Positions 22,911 through 33,590 of a stretch of DNA of 64,000 nt are shown piece after piece. A program made the position numbers and the translations under genes. This DNA comes from Acheta domesticus (Eukaryota; Arthropoda; Insecta; Orthoptera; Gryllidae). A model generated the notes under the pieces. The model had not been told where the DNA came from. It ran no database searches and saw only the letters and a list, made by a program, of their open reading frames with translations. Where the stretch lies: NCBI GenBank assembly GCA_031308135.1, contig JAHLJT010009355.1, positions 10,137,660 to 10,201,659 of the forward strand, read 5' to 3'. The first letter of the stretch is position 1; every line of letters begins with the position of its first letter.

Positions 22911-23175
22911 TTTTTCTCCCAAACTGCCTCTCTCTCTTTCTCCCAAACTGCCTCTCTCTCTTTCTCCCAAACTGCCTCTCTCTCTTTCTCCCAAACTGCC
23001 TCTCTCTCTTTCTCCCAAACTGCCTCTCTCTCTTTCTCCCAAACTGCCTCTCTCTCTTTCTCCCAAACTGCCTCTCTCTCTTTCTCCCAAACTGCCTCTC
23101 TCTCTTTCTCCCAAACTGCCTCTCTCTCTTTCTCCCAAACTGCCTCTCTCTCTTTCTCTCAAACTGCCTCTCTCT
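22911..23175. repeat. 24-bp tandem repeat, 11 copies
   Basis: The unit CTTTCTCCCAAACTG plus CCTCTCTCT is repeated 11 times almost without change; only the edge copies vary. A multiple-of-three unit gives an open frame repeating F-S-Q-T-A-S-L-S, which is not evidence of a protein. Confidence 0.95.
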
Positions 23176-23734
23176 TTCTCTTTCTATCATTCTGCCGTTC
23201 TCTCTTTCTCACATTTTACCGTTTTCTCTTTTTCTCATTCCGCCACTTTCCTTTATCTCATTCACTTATATGCGTCCTTTCTGTCGTAATTTCCCTCTCT
23301 GACTTTATGCCTGATTTATTTTTAATAACTTCCAGTCTCGCATTCTTTTTATTTTCTTTCATTTTTTCCTGCGCACCACTCCACCTTTCATATCTGCTCT
23401 TGTGTACGCAATTGTCAATATTTGAACACTCCATTACATAGGGATTCCCACGGTCCACCAGTATTCGACGTGATCTAGCTGCACGTTCACGCAACAGAAC
23501 AGCGCTTCGTTAATTCCTTCTCTTCCACCCACTTCCAGTGGCATCAGCGCATACAATAAGTAGCTTATTGCAAAAGCAGCCGCTCCCAAACAATGTAATA
23601 ATTAAATTAATTGAAAGGAACCGCACTTTCATAATGCGCGGTCCAAGTTTGGGATTGTTGTGGCGGAGAGAAGACCTCTGATTACAGCTCTGCCCCGACC
23701 TCGGGCCCCCGAAATGAAGTTATTGATGTAACAG
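23176..23734. other. T/C-rich then ordinary DNA, no gene
   Basis: Degenerate CTCTTTCTC continues to about 23400. Nothing else was recognised. Confidence 0.4.
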
Positions 23735-24110
23735 CGCCCACGCCGCCCCGCCCCTTCCCCCGCGCCGCCCTGCTCCCTGCCCCGCCCCCGCGCCCTGCCC
23801 CGCCCCCGCGCCCTGCCCCCGCCCCCGCGCCCTGCCCCGCCCCGCGCCCTGCCCCGCCCCCGCGCCCTGCCCCGCCCCGCGCCCTGCCCCGCCCCCGCGC
23901 CCTGCCCCGCCCCCCGCGCCCTGCCCCGCCCCGCGCCCTGCCCCGTCCCTGCGACCTGCCCCACCCCCACCCCCTCGCCCTGCCCTGCCCCCGCGCCTCA
24001 CCCTGCCCCCGCGCCCGCCCCGCCCTCACGCCCTGCCCCGCCCCGCGCCCTTCCCCGACCCCGCGCCCTTCCCCGACCCGCGCCCAGCCCCGCCCCCGCG
24101 CCCCTCTCCA
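23735..24110. repeat. C-rich minisatellite, GCCCTGCCCCGCCCCCGC-type unit
   Basis: Irregular 14-19 bp units of GCGCCCTGCCCCGCCCC, C-rich on the plus strand like 16508-17081 but with its own unit. C-rich unique-looking DNA continues to about 24380. Confidence 0.92.
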
Positions 24111-24656
24111 ATTCGCCCCTTCCGACCCCGTCCCCCCACTGGCACCCGGCTCCCGCGTCCTCCCTTCCCCGCCCCTCCGGAGTCACTGCCCCCTACGCCT
24201 CCCCAGCGCCGCCCCGTGCCTCTACACCCCCGTCCCGCCGCTGGCGTCACTTCCCTCCCAGCTCTGCCTGCCTTGCTCCGTCCCACCTCCTGCGCTCTGC
24301 GCCACTCCTCTGTCCCACTCCTCTCCCCCCGCTCCGCCCCGCTCCCCCGCCCCGCCTCTCGCCGTCCTCGTTCAACGCGCGTTCCTCGGACCTCTCGGTT
24401 CAATTTTCTCCCCGTAGAGGGCGTTGCGAAGGAGCTCAAAGTGGTGGTGCGTGCTCTTAATTTCAGGTTGAAAATACCGGCGTCTACAGTTTTCGAGATT
24501 TCCCAGGAGATATATGCACAAAAGAAGATAATTCTTTAAATTGAACATCTCTATTGACGAAGTTCTCATTCACCTAAATATTTTATGTTAAAATTTTAGG
24601 AAATACCCTTAGTCCAAGTGCTTTAGTCACATCGGTGGCCAATTTTGAGACAAGGA

Positions 24657-25350
24657 AAACAGGTAGGTCGAATTCAGCCGGTGCCTGGAGGAAAATTGTT
24701 GCAGTCGGCTGCGCTTATTGACAGTTTTCGGTGCCTTCTTCGATCTATACCGTGGGAATGCAGGACTAGTACCTCAACAAAAGAGCCACGAACCGCGCAG
24801 CAATCTTTCCTTTCTCGTATCAAGAAAATAGGCCCTTTTTTTGATTAAGAGAGTTTAATGCCAAAAAATATAAAAATAATTTTTAAAATTCACATTCATT
24901 TGCGCCAACGTTTTGACAAACTGTTCTTTGTCAAGTGTCTTCAAGGTTTGTAATTTTTACTTCTAGAAATAAATTCATATAATGTTTTAAAATTCTATAC
25001 AATTTAGTCATAAAAATAAAAATAAGTGCTCACTACAACCAGATTTTGGCCCACCTGGTTATTTTTATGGAAAGTTGATGATAGATTGAAATTATGTGGT
25101 ATCCGGCGTTTTTCTCTTCTCTCCCCTTACAAACACACATACACTTGCTCTGACAAGCACTACTCTACCACATATGACGAGAGGTCAGTTGTGAGCTTGG
25201 AGCTTCTCCCGTCGGGGGGCGGTGCCTCGCTGGGAGAGATACCTAGATGAGGGGAGACACCGGAAGCTGACATGTGGATTGACGCCACATCTCATGTTCC
25301 ACCGGGGAAGGCACCAACTCGGCCACCTTCCGAGATATAATAAGTACTAC
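24657..25350 (+). mobile_element. SINE family A copy in two pieces
   Basis: Positions 24657-24828 match the middle of the family (AGGTCGAATTCAG to CGCGCAGCAATC). Positions 25092-25350 match the rest (TCTCCCCTTACA, ATGACGAGAGGTC, CACCGGGGAAGG). The AT-rich 260 bp between them may be an insertion or separate decay. Confidence 0.5.
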
Positions 25351-25354
25351 ATCT

Positions 25355-25850
25355 TAATAATAATAATAATAATAATAATATAATAATAATAATAATAATA
25401 ATAAAATGCCTTATTAATGGCGAGGCTCAGGCCAATAGGGCCTGCTCTTCCGCCTAACCACTTCAATCTACATTAATACAGAGAATATATTTTAAGAGGG
25501 GGAGGGCCAGCTGTACATTTACATCTGGGAGAGCAAAACTAGGGACCACCCCGGCATACGCCTTAAGCGATTGAGTAAACCCAGAAAACCTCAATCAGGA
25601 TGGCGGCTAAAGGCCGAACATTTTAAGAACAAAGAGAGAAGTGAAAGAGAGTGGAAATGCAGATGGAAATGAAGAAGAACAGGTCGAAAGAGAAAGAAGA
25701 AAGGAGAGAGGCTAAAAGGGGGACAAACTGTACATTTATGACTGGGAGTGCAATACAAGGGACCATCCCGGCGTACGCCTTAAGCGATTGAGTAAACCCA
25801 GAAAAATCTCAATCAGGATGGCGGCTTAGGGCCGAACATTAAAAGAGCAG
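25355..25850 (-). mobile_element. LINE-like 3' region with (TAA)n tail and internal duplication
   Basis: Next to a (TAA)n tract (25355-25404) lies GCCTTATTAATGGCGAGGCT then CTGCTCTTCCGCCTAACCAC, which is shared with the SINE at 61101-61446. Beyond it a block of about 100 bp (GGGACCACCCCGGCATACGC to GGCGGCTAAAGGCCGAACAT) occurs twice, 216 bp apart. There is no open frame, so it is probably a 3' untranslated region. Confidence 0.45.
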
Positions 25851-28800
25851 AATATATACACAGTAGAGAAAGAGAAGAGAAAGATGTTCGGAGGGGGGGC
25901 GAGTCATAATGAAAAATGGGGAAGTTTGTGAGCAAAGGGAAGGGAGAAGAAGCGAAGAAAAGGAGGAAGAAAAAGTAGGCGGAAGACGTGAAGTTATTCC
26001 AGAGACGTTACAACAAGGTACATTCGGTTTACATGAGCACTTTACATAAGTATAAAATCATTTTTAACACCAGAGGAGTACAATACATTATAGGCTAATA
26101 GTAACAATAATTTAAAATACAATATTGACAGTATTCAGGAACAATATAAAGTATAGTAGGATCTTAACATCAAATTGTATTTATACACTTATGGAACTAA
26201 TGACCATAGCAGCTGTCTAATGGAACATTACTCGGTTTAAAAAAGCTTAATAAGGGTTGTGGCTGTGAAAATTAGAAAAAAAAGTATTTTACTTAGATCA
26301 ATGTATCTTTTATTCCGGAACTAATGCTCTTTTTACCCTTTGTTGAAGATGTTTTTACACATTCGTAGTCAGATTCACATTCGTATTATAGTTTCTGACT
26401 GTTTTGTGCCTCGCCGTTTCTGTCTGTTCTGATCAAAGACACGGAGACATGGCTTTCTGAATGACAATACCGTAGTAATTATTAGTTTTTAATTTACGCA
26501 AAAAGTTTAATTTTTCATTTTATTATTTCTATCTCTATATAGTCGTCTGGTGTATTAATGCGTTCGGCCAGTCGTATCTGTCTAGTGAGCTGAATAAGTA
26601 TTTAAAGACATTTGCTCCTGTCACTGGTGGTACCAGGTGTGGGTGGGAATACGCACTGCGGTTGGTGGGATGACCAGCCAGGTAGTTATAGCCATAGTAC
26701 GTTAGGTAACCATACCTTTACTGCGGATATGATGCATTTGTACAGGGGCGGGTCATATCGTGTAAACCAGACCTGCACAGCATTTTGCACTTTCACTAAC
26801 TTCAGGAGCTGCGTGCGGGCACTCGGGTGCAAATGCGAAAATCGATGAAGGGTGGGATGAGACCCAATCTAGGAGTGATATCCACCAATCATAATGCGCA
26901 ATTCGAAAGATACCGCGTAAATTTAAAGAGCAATCGGCAAGAACATGACGGTCATATACAGTTCAAGTAATATAGTCTTTTGTGTTATATTGCAAATGTT
27001 TGTGCTCGATATATGACAGGGCGAAATATGAAACTACAACGAATTATACGTATTAGATATCGACACCAAGTAGTATAATTGCGTTGTAGGGCTTATAATG
27101 TAATTCGCTTTGCTACGATGTAATCACAAATTTAGTGTTGCGCTAAACACAAAATTGTGATACTGAATTGTTTTTGTTTTGATGATGACAGCGATAAACT
27201 ATTTTAATGAATTATGCTGACAGCAATAAACTAATATGAAATATAAAGCCCTTTGCATTCTATTTAACCAATACCCATGATTATATTATGATTGTCCGTA
27301 ACATATCGTGATAGAAGTTTGCTCGTTGATCTCTTTTATTCAGTTTCATAATGGGAAAAATGGCACAAATGTGCTATTAAACATTACCCTTCTGGGAATT
27401 GCCACATATTCTATTTTATGTCAATCTTGATGTGAGAGATTGCTCTCATGATTTTGTTCATTTTTCTATGATTTGGAGATTATAACATTCCTGGTGAACA
27501 ATCAATTATTAAATTGCAATTTTGTGTTTAGAATTAAATAAATTTTTCTTTTATATAAGCATATATTTTAAAGCTATTGCTTTAAAATAATGCTTAAGAG
27601 TCACAATGAGCATGTTATTTTCTTTAAAAAAATTAGAAAATGAAAATACATACAGTGGTGGATACAAAGGTGGATATACAGCAGTGCACAGAACGTAAAC
27701 AGTGAATTATGACCCTGGTAACTTGAAATACTAGACATAATCCATTTAAACAAATGGGCATATAATTTTGAAGCATGGATCATTGTATTAGACGCCCAGG
27801 CATTCAATCTACGCGCCGCGTCGTGCTACGTCAGACTTCTCTCCCCCCTCCCCGCAAAGCTTCCTACTCCCCACTACTTGCACTTTCGGCGCTGCCACGG
27901 GCAGGCGAGCGGCTCCCAAGTGCAGAATGCCCGCGGGAGCAGGCGTTGTGCAGGTCTGGTGTAAACACCAATAAACGTAGTGTACTTCGGCAATGTGCTT
28001 CAAACTGCAATTAAAATGTTTTTTTAAGAATTATTTATTAATAATATCATTACATATAAATTAATTAATGAGCCAGCAATTCACCTTGCGTAGACTATTT
28101 ACAAAGAAATTTTGCAAATGTATCCAAGGGCCCGTTGCATTCTCCGTCGTCAAGTAACCCATTGTCTTGATTCATAAAAGGCAATTCTCTTTTTTTCCTC
28201 CATTCGGTGTGAGATGTTGAAATGAAGCAAACCAGTATCATTTAGAGGCCACCGTGAAAAATATCATAATAAACATTTATTATTTTCCAAGTATGTCCCA
28301 GTAGAATGTGTTAATGAAGGGTGATTATTTATTTGATGATTTAAAATTATCAGCCTGAAGTTCTTTGCAAATTGATATTGTGTTTCAAGTAATATGTAAT
28401 TTTTCTTAGTGCATCTTAAAAATAGACGTAGATTCGTCATTTGAAATTGTTTATTCATACTTCAATTGAATACTTTACTACCTCTAAATACCATGATTTT
28501 ACTTTCTCGCCTTATGAAGGAACTTCGTAAGAAGAGAAATGTTAAATAATCGTGCGCCGAGAAAACGGCGAATTTTCACAAAAACTCTTATTTTAGTACT
28601 GTACTTGTAAGAAATATAAATTGCTTAATTGTCAGCAATAATGCGTAACCGTTAGGGTGTCCCGGAATCTATTGACACGTTTTCTTCGTGGTTTTATTTG
28701 ATGTCTTCATTCAAGCATATTGGAACTAATCCTTTGAAAATTTGTAATTATAAAAAATTATTTTGTTATTATTTCAATAAAATAAAGATCAAAAGGAATA

Positions 28801-29185
28801 ATTACCAACATGAAAAAAATGTATAACATTATGGGGACATAACCAATCTTATTGAGAGCACAGATATAAGCCTTTTAAATAATAAATTTATATGTACTTT
28901 TGTCTCACTAACATAGATTCTTTTTCTGATTTTTTTATGACTCTATGTTTTCTGTCGAAACCCGGACCCGACTATAAAGATGAATCTACTTTCTGCATGT
29001 AATTAAATATTTTCTCTTATTATGTCCAGATGGAGGGGGTTAAAAAATTATGAAACACTGACAGTGCTACTGGCGGTTTGGAAAACCTCGTCCCCTCGAC
29101 CAAACTAGAAACAGACTTGTTGGGGGTGGTCTGTAGACTTACTGTCTCAAGCTCTTATCACACTCACTTATCACGTTCAAACACA
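25851..29185. other. AT-rich DNA, no gene recognised
   Basis: About 3.3 kb without a recognisable gene. A GC-richer patch lies at 27790-27980 and a 78-codon open frame at 26612-26848 with several Cys, but neither has a domain I know. Confidence 0.4.
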
Positions 29186-30059
29186 CTTAGACCAAAATCG
29201 AGCAGAGTGTGTGCCTTATCTAGTAATTAACTTATGGGTCGAGCGGAATTCGAACCTCTTTACCCAGAGGAAAAAACCGAGCGGTGAAGTCTTCTCCGCC
29301 TAGCATGACGACGCATCACACTTAGACCAAAATCGAGCAAGGGATGTGCCTTATGTAATAACTATCTTAATCCCTTATGGATTCAAACGGAATTCGAACC
29401 TCTTTACTCAGAGGCAAAAACCGAGCGGTGAAGTCTTCGCGTAGAGTACGACAACGCAAAACACATTTAGACGAAACTCGAGCGGGGGATATGCCTTCTC
29501 TAGCAACGAACTCTCACTCCCTATGGATTAGAGCAGAATTCCTCTTTAGACAGGCAAAAAATGAGCGGTGAAGTCTCCCCTGTAGAGTATGACAACGCAA
29601 ACACCACGTAGACCAAAATCGAGCAGGGGGTGTGCCTTATCTAGTAACTCTCTCAATCCCTTATGGATCGAGCGGGATTCGAACCTGTTACCCAGAGGCA
29701 AAAACCGAGCGGTGAAGCCTCCCCGTAGAGTGCGACAAGGCAAATACTTAGACCAAAATCGAGCAGGGGGGGCGCCTTATCTAGTAACCCATCTCAGTCC
29801 CTCATGGATCGAGCGTGATTCGCCAGAGGCGTATGAGAGGCGAGGTGGATTACCTTGTGACCGAAGTGCGCCTTCTGGGATCGAGCGGGATTGGAACCTC
29901 TTACCCAGAGGCAAAAACCGAGCGGTGAAATCTCCCCGTAGAGTGCGACAAGGCAAATAGACCAAATCGAGCAGGGGGTGCGCGTTATCTAGTAACCTCT
30001 CAATCCCTCATGGATTGAGCGCGTGATTCGCCAGAGGCGTATGAGAGGCGAGTGAGTAC
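29186..30059. repeat. tandem array, about 140-bp unit, abutting the lectin exon
   Basis: Six units each run through TTAGACCAAAATCGAGCA, CCTTATCTAGTAAC, GGATCGAGCG, CCAGAGGCAAAAACCGAGCG and GTAGAGTGCGACAA. They start near 29186, 29320, 29464, 29605, 29746 and 29958. The fifth unit includes GCGTATGAGAGGCGAG followed by GACCGAAGTGCGCC, a degraded copy of the exon-intron boundary of the exon at 30060. The last unit runs into the real boundary. Confidence 0.85.
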
Positions 30060-30339
30060 CTGTGACGGTGACGAAGTGCGCCTCTTGCTCCTGGTCGGAG
30101 GCGCCGTACCAGACGCCGTACGGGGAGCGTGGCGGGCGGCGGCGGGCGCAGCGCGCGGGCCAGGCGCCACAGGAGGCGCGCCTCGGCGATGGAGGCGGCC
30201 GTGGCGAGGTGCGCGCCCTCCGCCGCGCAGGCCGCCCGCGCCGCGCCCCACGCCAACGGCGCCGCCGACGCGCGCACCGCGCCCACGCCCCACCTCCCAC
30301 GTGTAGCCGCGGCGGCGCCAGCGGACGGGTGCGCCGTGT
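30060..30339 (-). CDS. C-type lectin, exon with N-terminal half of the CTLD (frame-broken)
   Basis: Minus-strand exon between acceptor GTGCCCGCAG and donor CACAG/GTACTC. One frame gives A-P-L-A-W-G-A-A-R-A-A-C-A-A-E-G-A-H-L-A then S-I-A-E-A-R-L-L-W, the W/C/EGAHLA core of C-type lectin-like domains. A second frame at the 3' end gives G-V-W-Y-G-A-S-D-Q-E-Q-E-A-H-F-V-T-V-T-G, the next conserved block. Upstream, G-Y-T-W-E-V-G is in yet another frame. Two frame changes, near 30279-30295 and 30121-30160, both lie in GC-rich runs and may be sequencing errors. The C-terminal half (WND and final Cys blocks) should be at lower coordinates but was not seen. Proteins of this class bind microbial sugars in haemolymph. 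Confidence 0.68.
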
Positions 30340-30395
30340 CTGCGGGCACAGTTTCCACCCTCCGTTAGAAACAAGTTACCACTCATTGTGGGTTG

Positions 30396-30650
30396 ACCGG
30401 GAGAGATGGCTCAGTGCGTCAACCTGGTGTCACTGCAGTCCCTCTGACCGGAGGTCCTAGGTTCAGGATTTTCGACACTAGTTTGTCACCTAGGTCGAAT
30501 TCAGTCGCTGTCTGGAGGAGAATTCTAGCGGCCGGCTGCTCTGAAAGTTTTCCGTGGTTTATCGAATCATCACCAGGCGAATGCCGCAGCAGTACCCTAA
30601 CAAATGGACAGCGCGCGATCTTTCCTTCCTCTTCCTTGTCCTATCCTCTC

Positions 30651-30688
<38 letters not shown>

Positions 30689-30942
30689 CATACACTTCAC
30701 TACCACACATGCCGGGAGAACGGTCTGGAGCTCACAGCTTGTCCCGGATGTGGCAATGTCCCGCTGGTGCGAGATACCTGGTTGAGAGGAAAACCTTGGT
30801 AGTACGGTAGGTCGGCGCCAGATCTCGCCATCCAGCGGGAAAAAGATCATCGGCACCGCCCGAGAAAAGACACACACTACACTTACGGGAATAATGCCCT
30901 GAGTAGTTGACGCGCCCGGAAACACGAATCAATCAATCAATA
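30396..30942 (+). mobile_element. SINE family A copy (near full length)
   Basis: It has the family head GGGAGAGATGGCTCAGTG, body, (CA)n near 30656-30684 and an end of AATCAATCAATCAATA. It lies in the intron between the lectin exons, antisense to the gene. Confidence 0.75.
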
Positions 30943-31490
30943 TTATTAGTTGAGACCGGATATTTATATAATTATTATTTTTTGCACAAAATGATGATGC
31001 TATCCTCATCTGTAATCGTAAATACATGACCTTGCTACGAGGTTGATCGGCCCCTGAGCACATTGTAGCCCCGAACTCCATCCCCAGGGTCCCATTGTGT
31101 ATTGGAAGTTTGTTGTTCAACACGTCCCTGTCAGAAACAAATCACAGGCATTTATTGGAGACAACTTAAAATGACCCATCATGTGATATCTTTTGAGTAA
31201 GCGAACCACCAAAGGAACGCATTACATGTATTTTTATTTTTGTTATAAAATAAATACTTTTCGCAAACCGGTTTATATATGTTTAATTTTTCAGAGTTTA
31301 TATAATCTCATCTAATTACAGGACGTTGAAATATTGCTAAAAAGACGTTTATGGTTTTCTTTTAATATATTGATTTTAATCGATAAATACATTTAATCAG
31401 CAAATTTAAAAATGTGTTGGCAAACTTATAGTAGAGAATATAAAACCTTAATTTTGTTATGTAGTGCAAAAATAACTTGAGAATACTTAC
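30943..31490 (-). other. lectin intron, remainder
   Basis: AT-rich. At least one more small exon must lie between the leader exon (ends in phase 0) and 30060-30339 (needs two incoming bases for the G-Y-T-W frame), but I could not place it. Confidence 0.35.
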
Positions 31491-31709
31491 GTGGACAATT
31501 ATGGGTCCGGATACATTAGATTTCACATCCACAGACATGATTACCAATTTTTCAAATGAACATGTTTCCGTGACTTGTGCTTTACATGGCGCTAGAACCA
31601 CTACCTGTACGACCAGCAACAAGACGAGGAACGTTCTACGCCTGGAGTCATAATTCTGATATGCATTGCGGAGTGACCAATAGCGGGCCTTATCGGAGTT
31701 TATACACAT
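31491..31709 (-). CDS. probable C-type lectin leader exon (signal peptide)
   Basis: The minus-strand frame contains R-R-R-T-F-L-V-L-L-L-V-V-Q-V-V-V-L-A followed by P-C-K-A-Q, a strong signal peptide with a likely cleavage after A. Then come E-T-C-S-F-E-K-L-V-I-M-S and N-V-S-G-P-I-I-V-H up to CAC/GTAAGT, a consensus donor. The pattern of a Cys, a short beta-rich stretch, then N-x-S/T-G resembles the N-terminus of insect secreted lectins as I recall them. The in-frame ATG at 31707-31709 gives an unusually long polar N-region, so the true start may be nearer the basic triplet or on another exon. The link to the lectin is by strand, order and secretion. Confidence 0.5.
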
Positions 31710-32084
31710 GCCGCCAGTTAGGAGAAACCAAAATAACGACGTTCCAATCTTGTATGGTGACTAAGGCATGAAATGAATGATAGTGTTGATGACCAACGAG
31801 TCAATGTGACTCGTGTATTGCACAAACTTTTATCACGATTAAAAATTCTTTTAAAGAAAGAACATTTTTATTACCTCCGGTTCGGCAATACTGCCTTTCA
31901 GGAGCGTTAACATTTTACATAATAATACTTTGTCATTCATTCTCACGCAAATTGTCCGGATCTTACGGGCTGTTTTAATAGATTAATTTTATAATTCAGT
32001 TCAGCTGTTGTGAAATGGACTTACACTTGTCTTGGAGTACAATAACTAGGGTTACATTTGTTTATTTATTTTTAAATTTTATTA
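31710..32084. other. AT-rich DNA, nothing recognised
   Basis: No feature seen between the lectin leader exon and the LINE remnant. Confidence 0.4.
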
Positions 32085-33590
32085 TCGGATGTCAGGAGTT
32101 AATGCTATCGAATATTTATGGGGGTCTGAATTTATCTTTTGGAAATCGTGAGCACTGTCTATTAGGTTTTGGGTAATTTCTGCCAAGTTTGTAGAGGAGG
32201 ATGGCTGGAGATTTTGAAAAAAATTATATTCGATTATTATTTGTTGACTTTTGGCATCGTTTGCGATTCAGTTTGATCTTTTTAGTTCTTGGATTCTATT
32301 TGTCTTGTTGAAGGATTGGTATTACCGACTGTATTATGTTTTGAATTTGCGGTATCATTGCTGTGATAACTTGGTTTACTGTTGTATTTACGAGTTGGAC
32401 TACATCAAATTGAGGTTGTTGACTTAAAGGTAACGGAGCTGTTTGCCAAGCTAATAGCTTATGTTGCGGGAGAGAAGGGAAGTGTTGATTATTTAAATAT
32501 ATAGCAGGATGCTCACATTCTCAATTGACTGTGGTGGTTTATTAAGATTTTTATCTAGAAAATACTCAACGTTACTGAACTACACGGCAGCCTCTATAAT
32601 TGCGGTATGTGCGTCCGCTGCAATTACAAGAAGTTGGTTCGGAATTTTTTGGTACAGTACATTTAGAATACTGATGTTGTCCATCACAGCGAACACACCT
32701 GGACGTTACATGACAATTAGTCTGAGAATGCTCAAATGAATTGCAGTTTTACATTGCACAGGGAATAGGTTAATCCTAGGTAAACTTGATGATAAAATCA
32801 TAAATTTGTTATTTATAGATCGCACCACTCCAGTCGTGATTAATGCCATCGCACATGTTTGTAGTGGGCGTCATGCTTATTATCTAGGACTAGATACTTT
32901 AATTACTAGGAATGATATGAGGTTTATGTTTTTCGCATAATTTTCTGTTAGGATGATTCTAGTATTTCCTTTTAGCATAACTAAAATTTTCACTGGAGGT
33001 CCCTATACGTAATGACACGTTTTACTTCAAAAAAATTCTTAAGTTTATTAAGTCCTCTATATCTGTAAAAAAACCTTGATCGCAGTATGTTGTGTTTTGG
33101 TGATAAAAGTCGTTCATGGCTACTGATTTAATATCTAAATTCGTGTGGTAGCTTTTTACCTACCACACGATGGGTGGGATTTTTCACTAATGGGGTAATT
33201 GTCTGTCTCTTTGAAGGTTCTTCTTCCGTAAAACATTTCGTATTCTATTTGACACTGGAACGTTATACTTATCTCGAGAATCAATTAATTCTTGTCTTTT
33301 GGCAGAGTTCTGTTCCTTAATATTTGATTCTCTACTTACGGTTTCTTGTGGGGTTGACTGCTTATCTTGGTAGTGAATGTTGAAACTGCGAAGCATGTTG
33401 AAAATCTGGATGATGTTGTAGCTGCGGAATATTTATGCTCTGCTCGAGAAAGTGTTGTTGTAACTGTTTTTGTTGCTTTTGCATCCATCTCCATTGTTGC
33501 TCTAACTCAGGATAGTTTAAAGTGAGTGGAATATTTTCAATTGCTTCCGGTGTTGAGTCTAAACTTCGATCCACGATCACTGCGATGGCG
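32085..33590 (-). pseudogene. Jockey-type LINE ORF1 (gag-like) remnant
   Basis: Read on the minus strand, several frames in order give a Gln-rich segment (E-L-E-Q-Q-W-R-W-M-Q-K-Q-Q-K-Q, near 33450-33500), a basic segment to 33187, a degraded middle, then zinc-knuckle sequence near 32591-32745: R-C-V-R-C-D-G-Q-H-Q-Y-S-K-C (CX2CX3HX4C) and S-C-N-C-S-G with N-Y-R-G-C. A hydrophilic C-terminus follows (L-V-N-T-T-V-N-Q-V-I-T-A-M-I-P-Q-I near 32350-32410, T-Q-N-L-I-D-S-A near 32170). The knuckle arrangement ending in NYRGC is typical of Jockey-clade ORF1. Many stops and shifts; ORF2 was not found downstream. Confidence 0.62.

Noticed and set aside
22911..23175. CRISPR-like regular repeat
   Set aside because: Units are contiguous without unique spacers, and the DNA is eukaryotic.
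22683..23441. 252-residue frame with repeated F-S-Q-T-A-S-L-S
   Set aside because: A product of a 24-bp tandem repeat; the flanks are low-complexity T/C and both strands are open.
26612..26848. 78-residue Cys-containing plus-strand frame
   Set aside because: No signal peptide followed by an ordered Cys pattern, no splice context, and no family I recognise.
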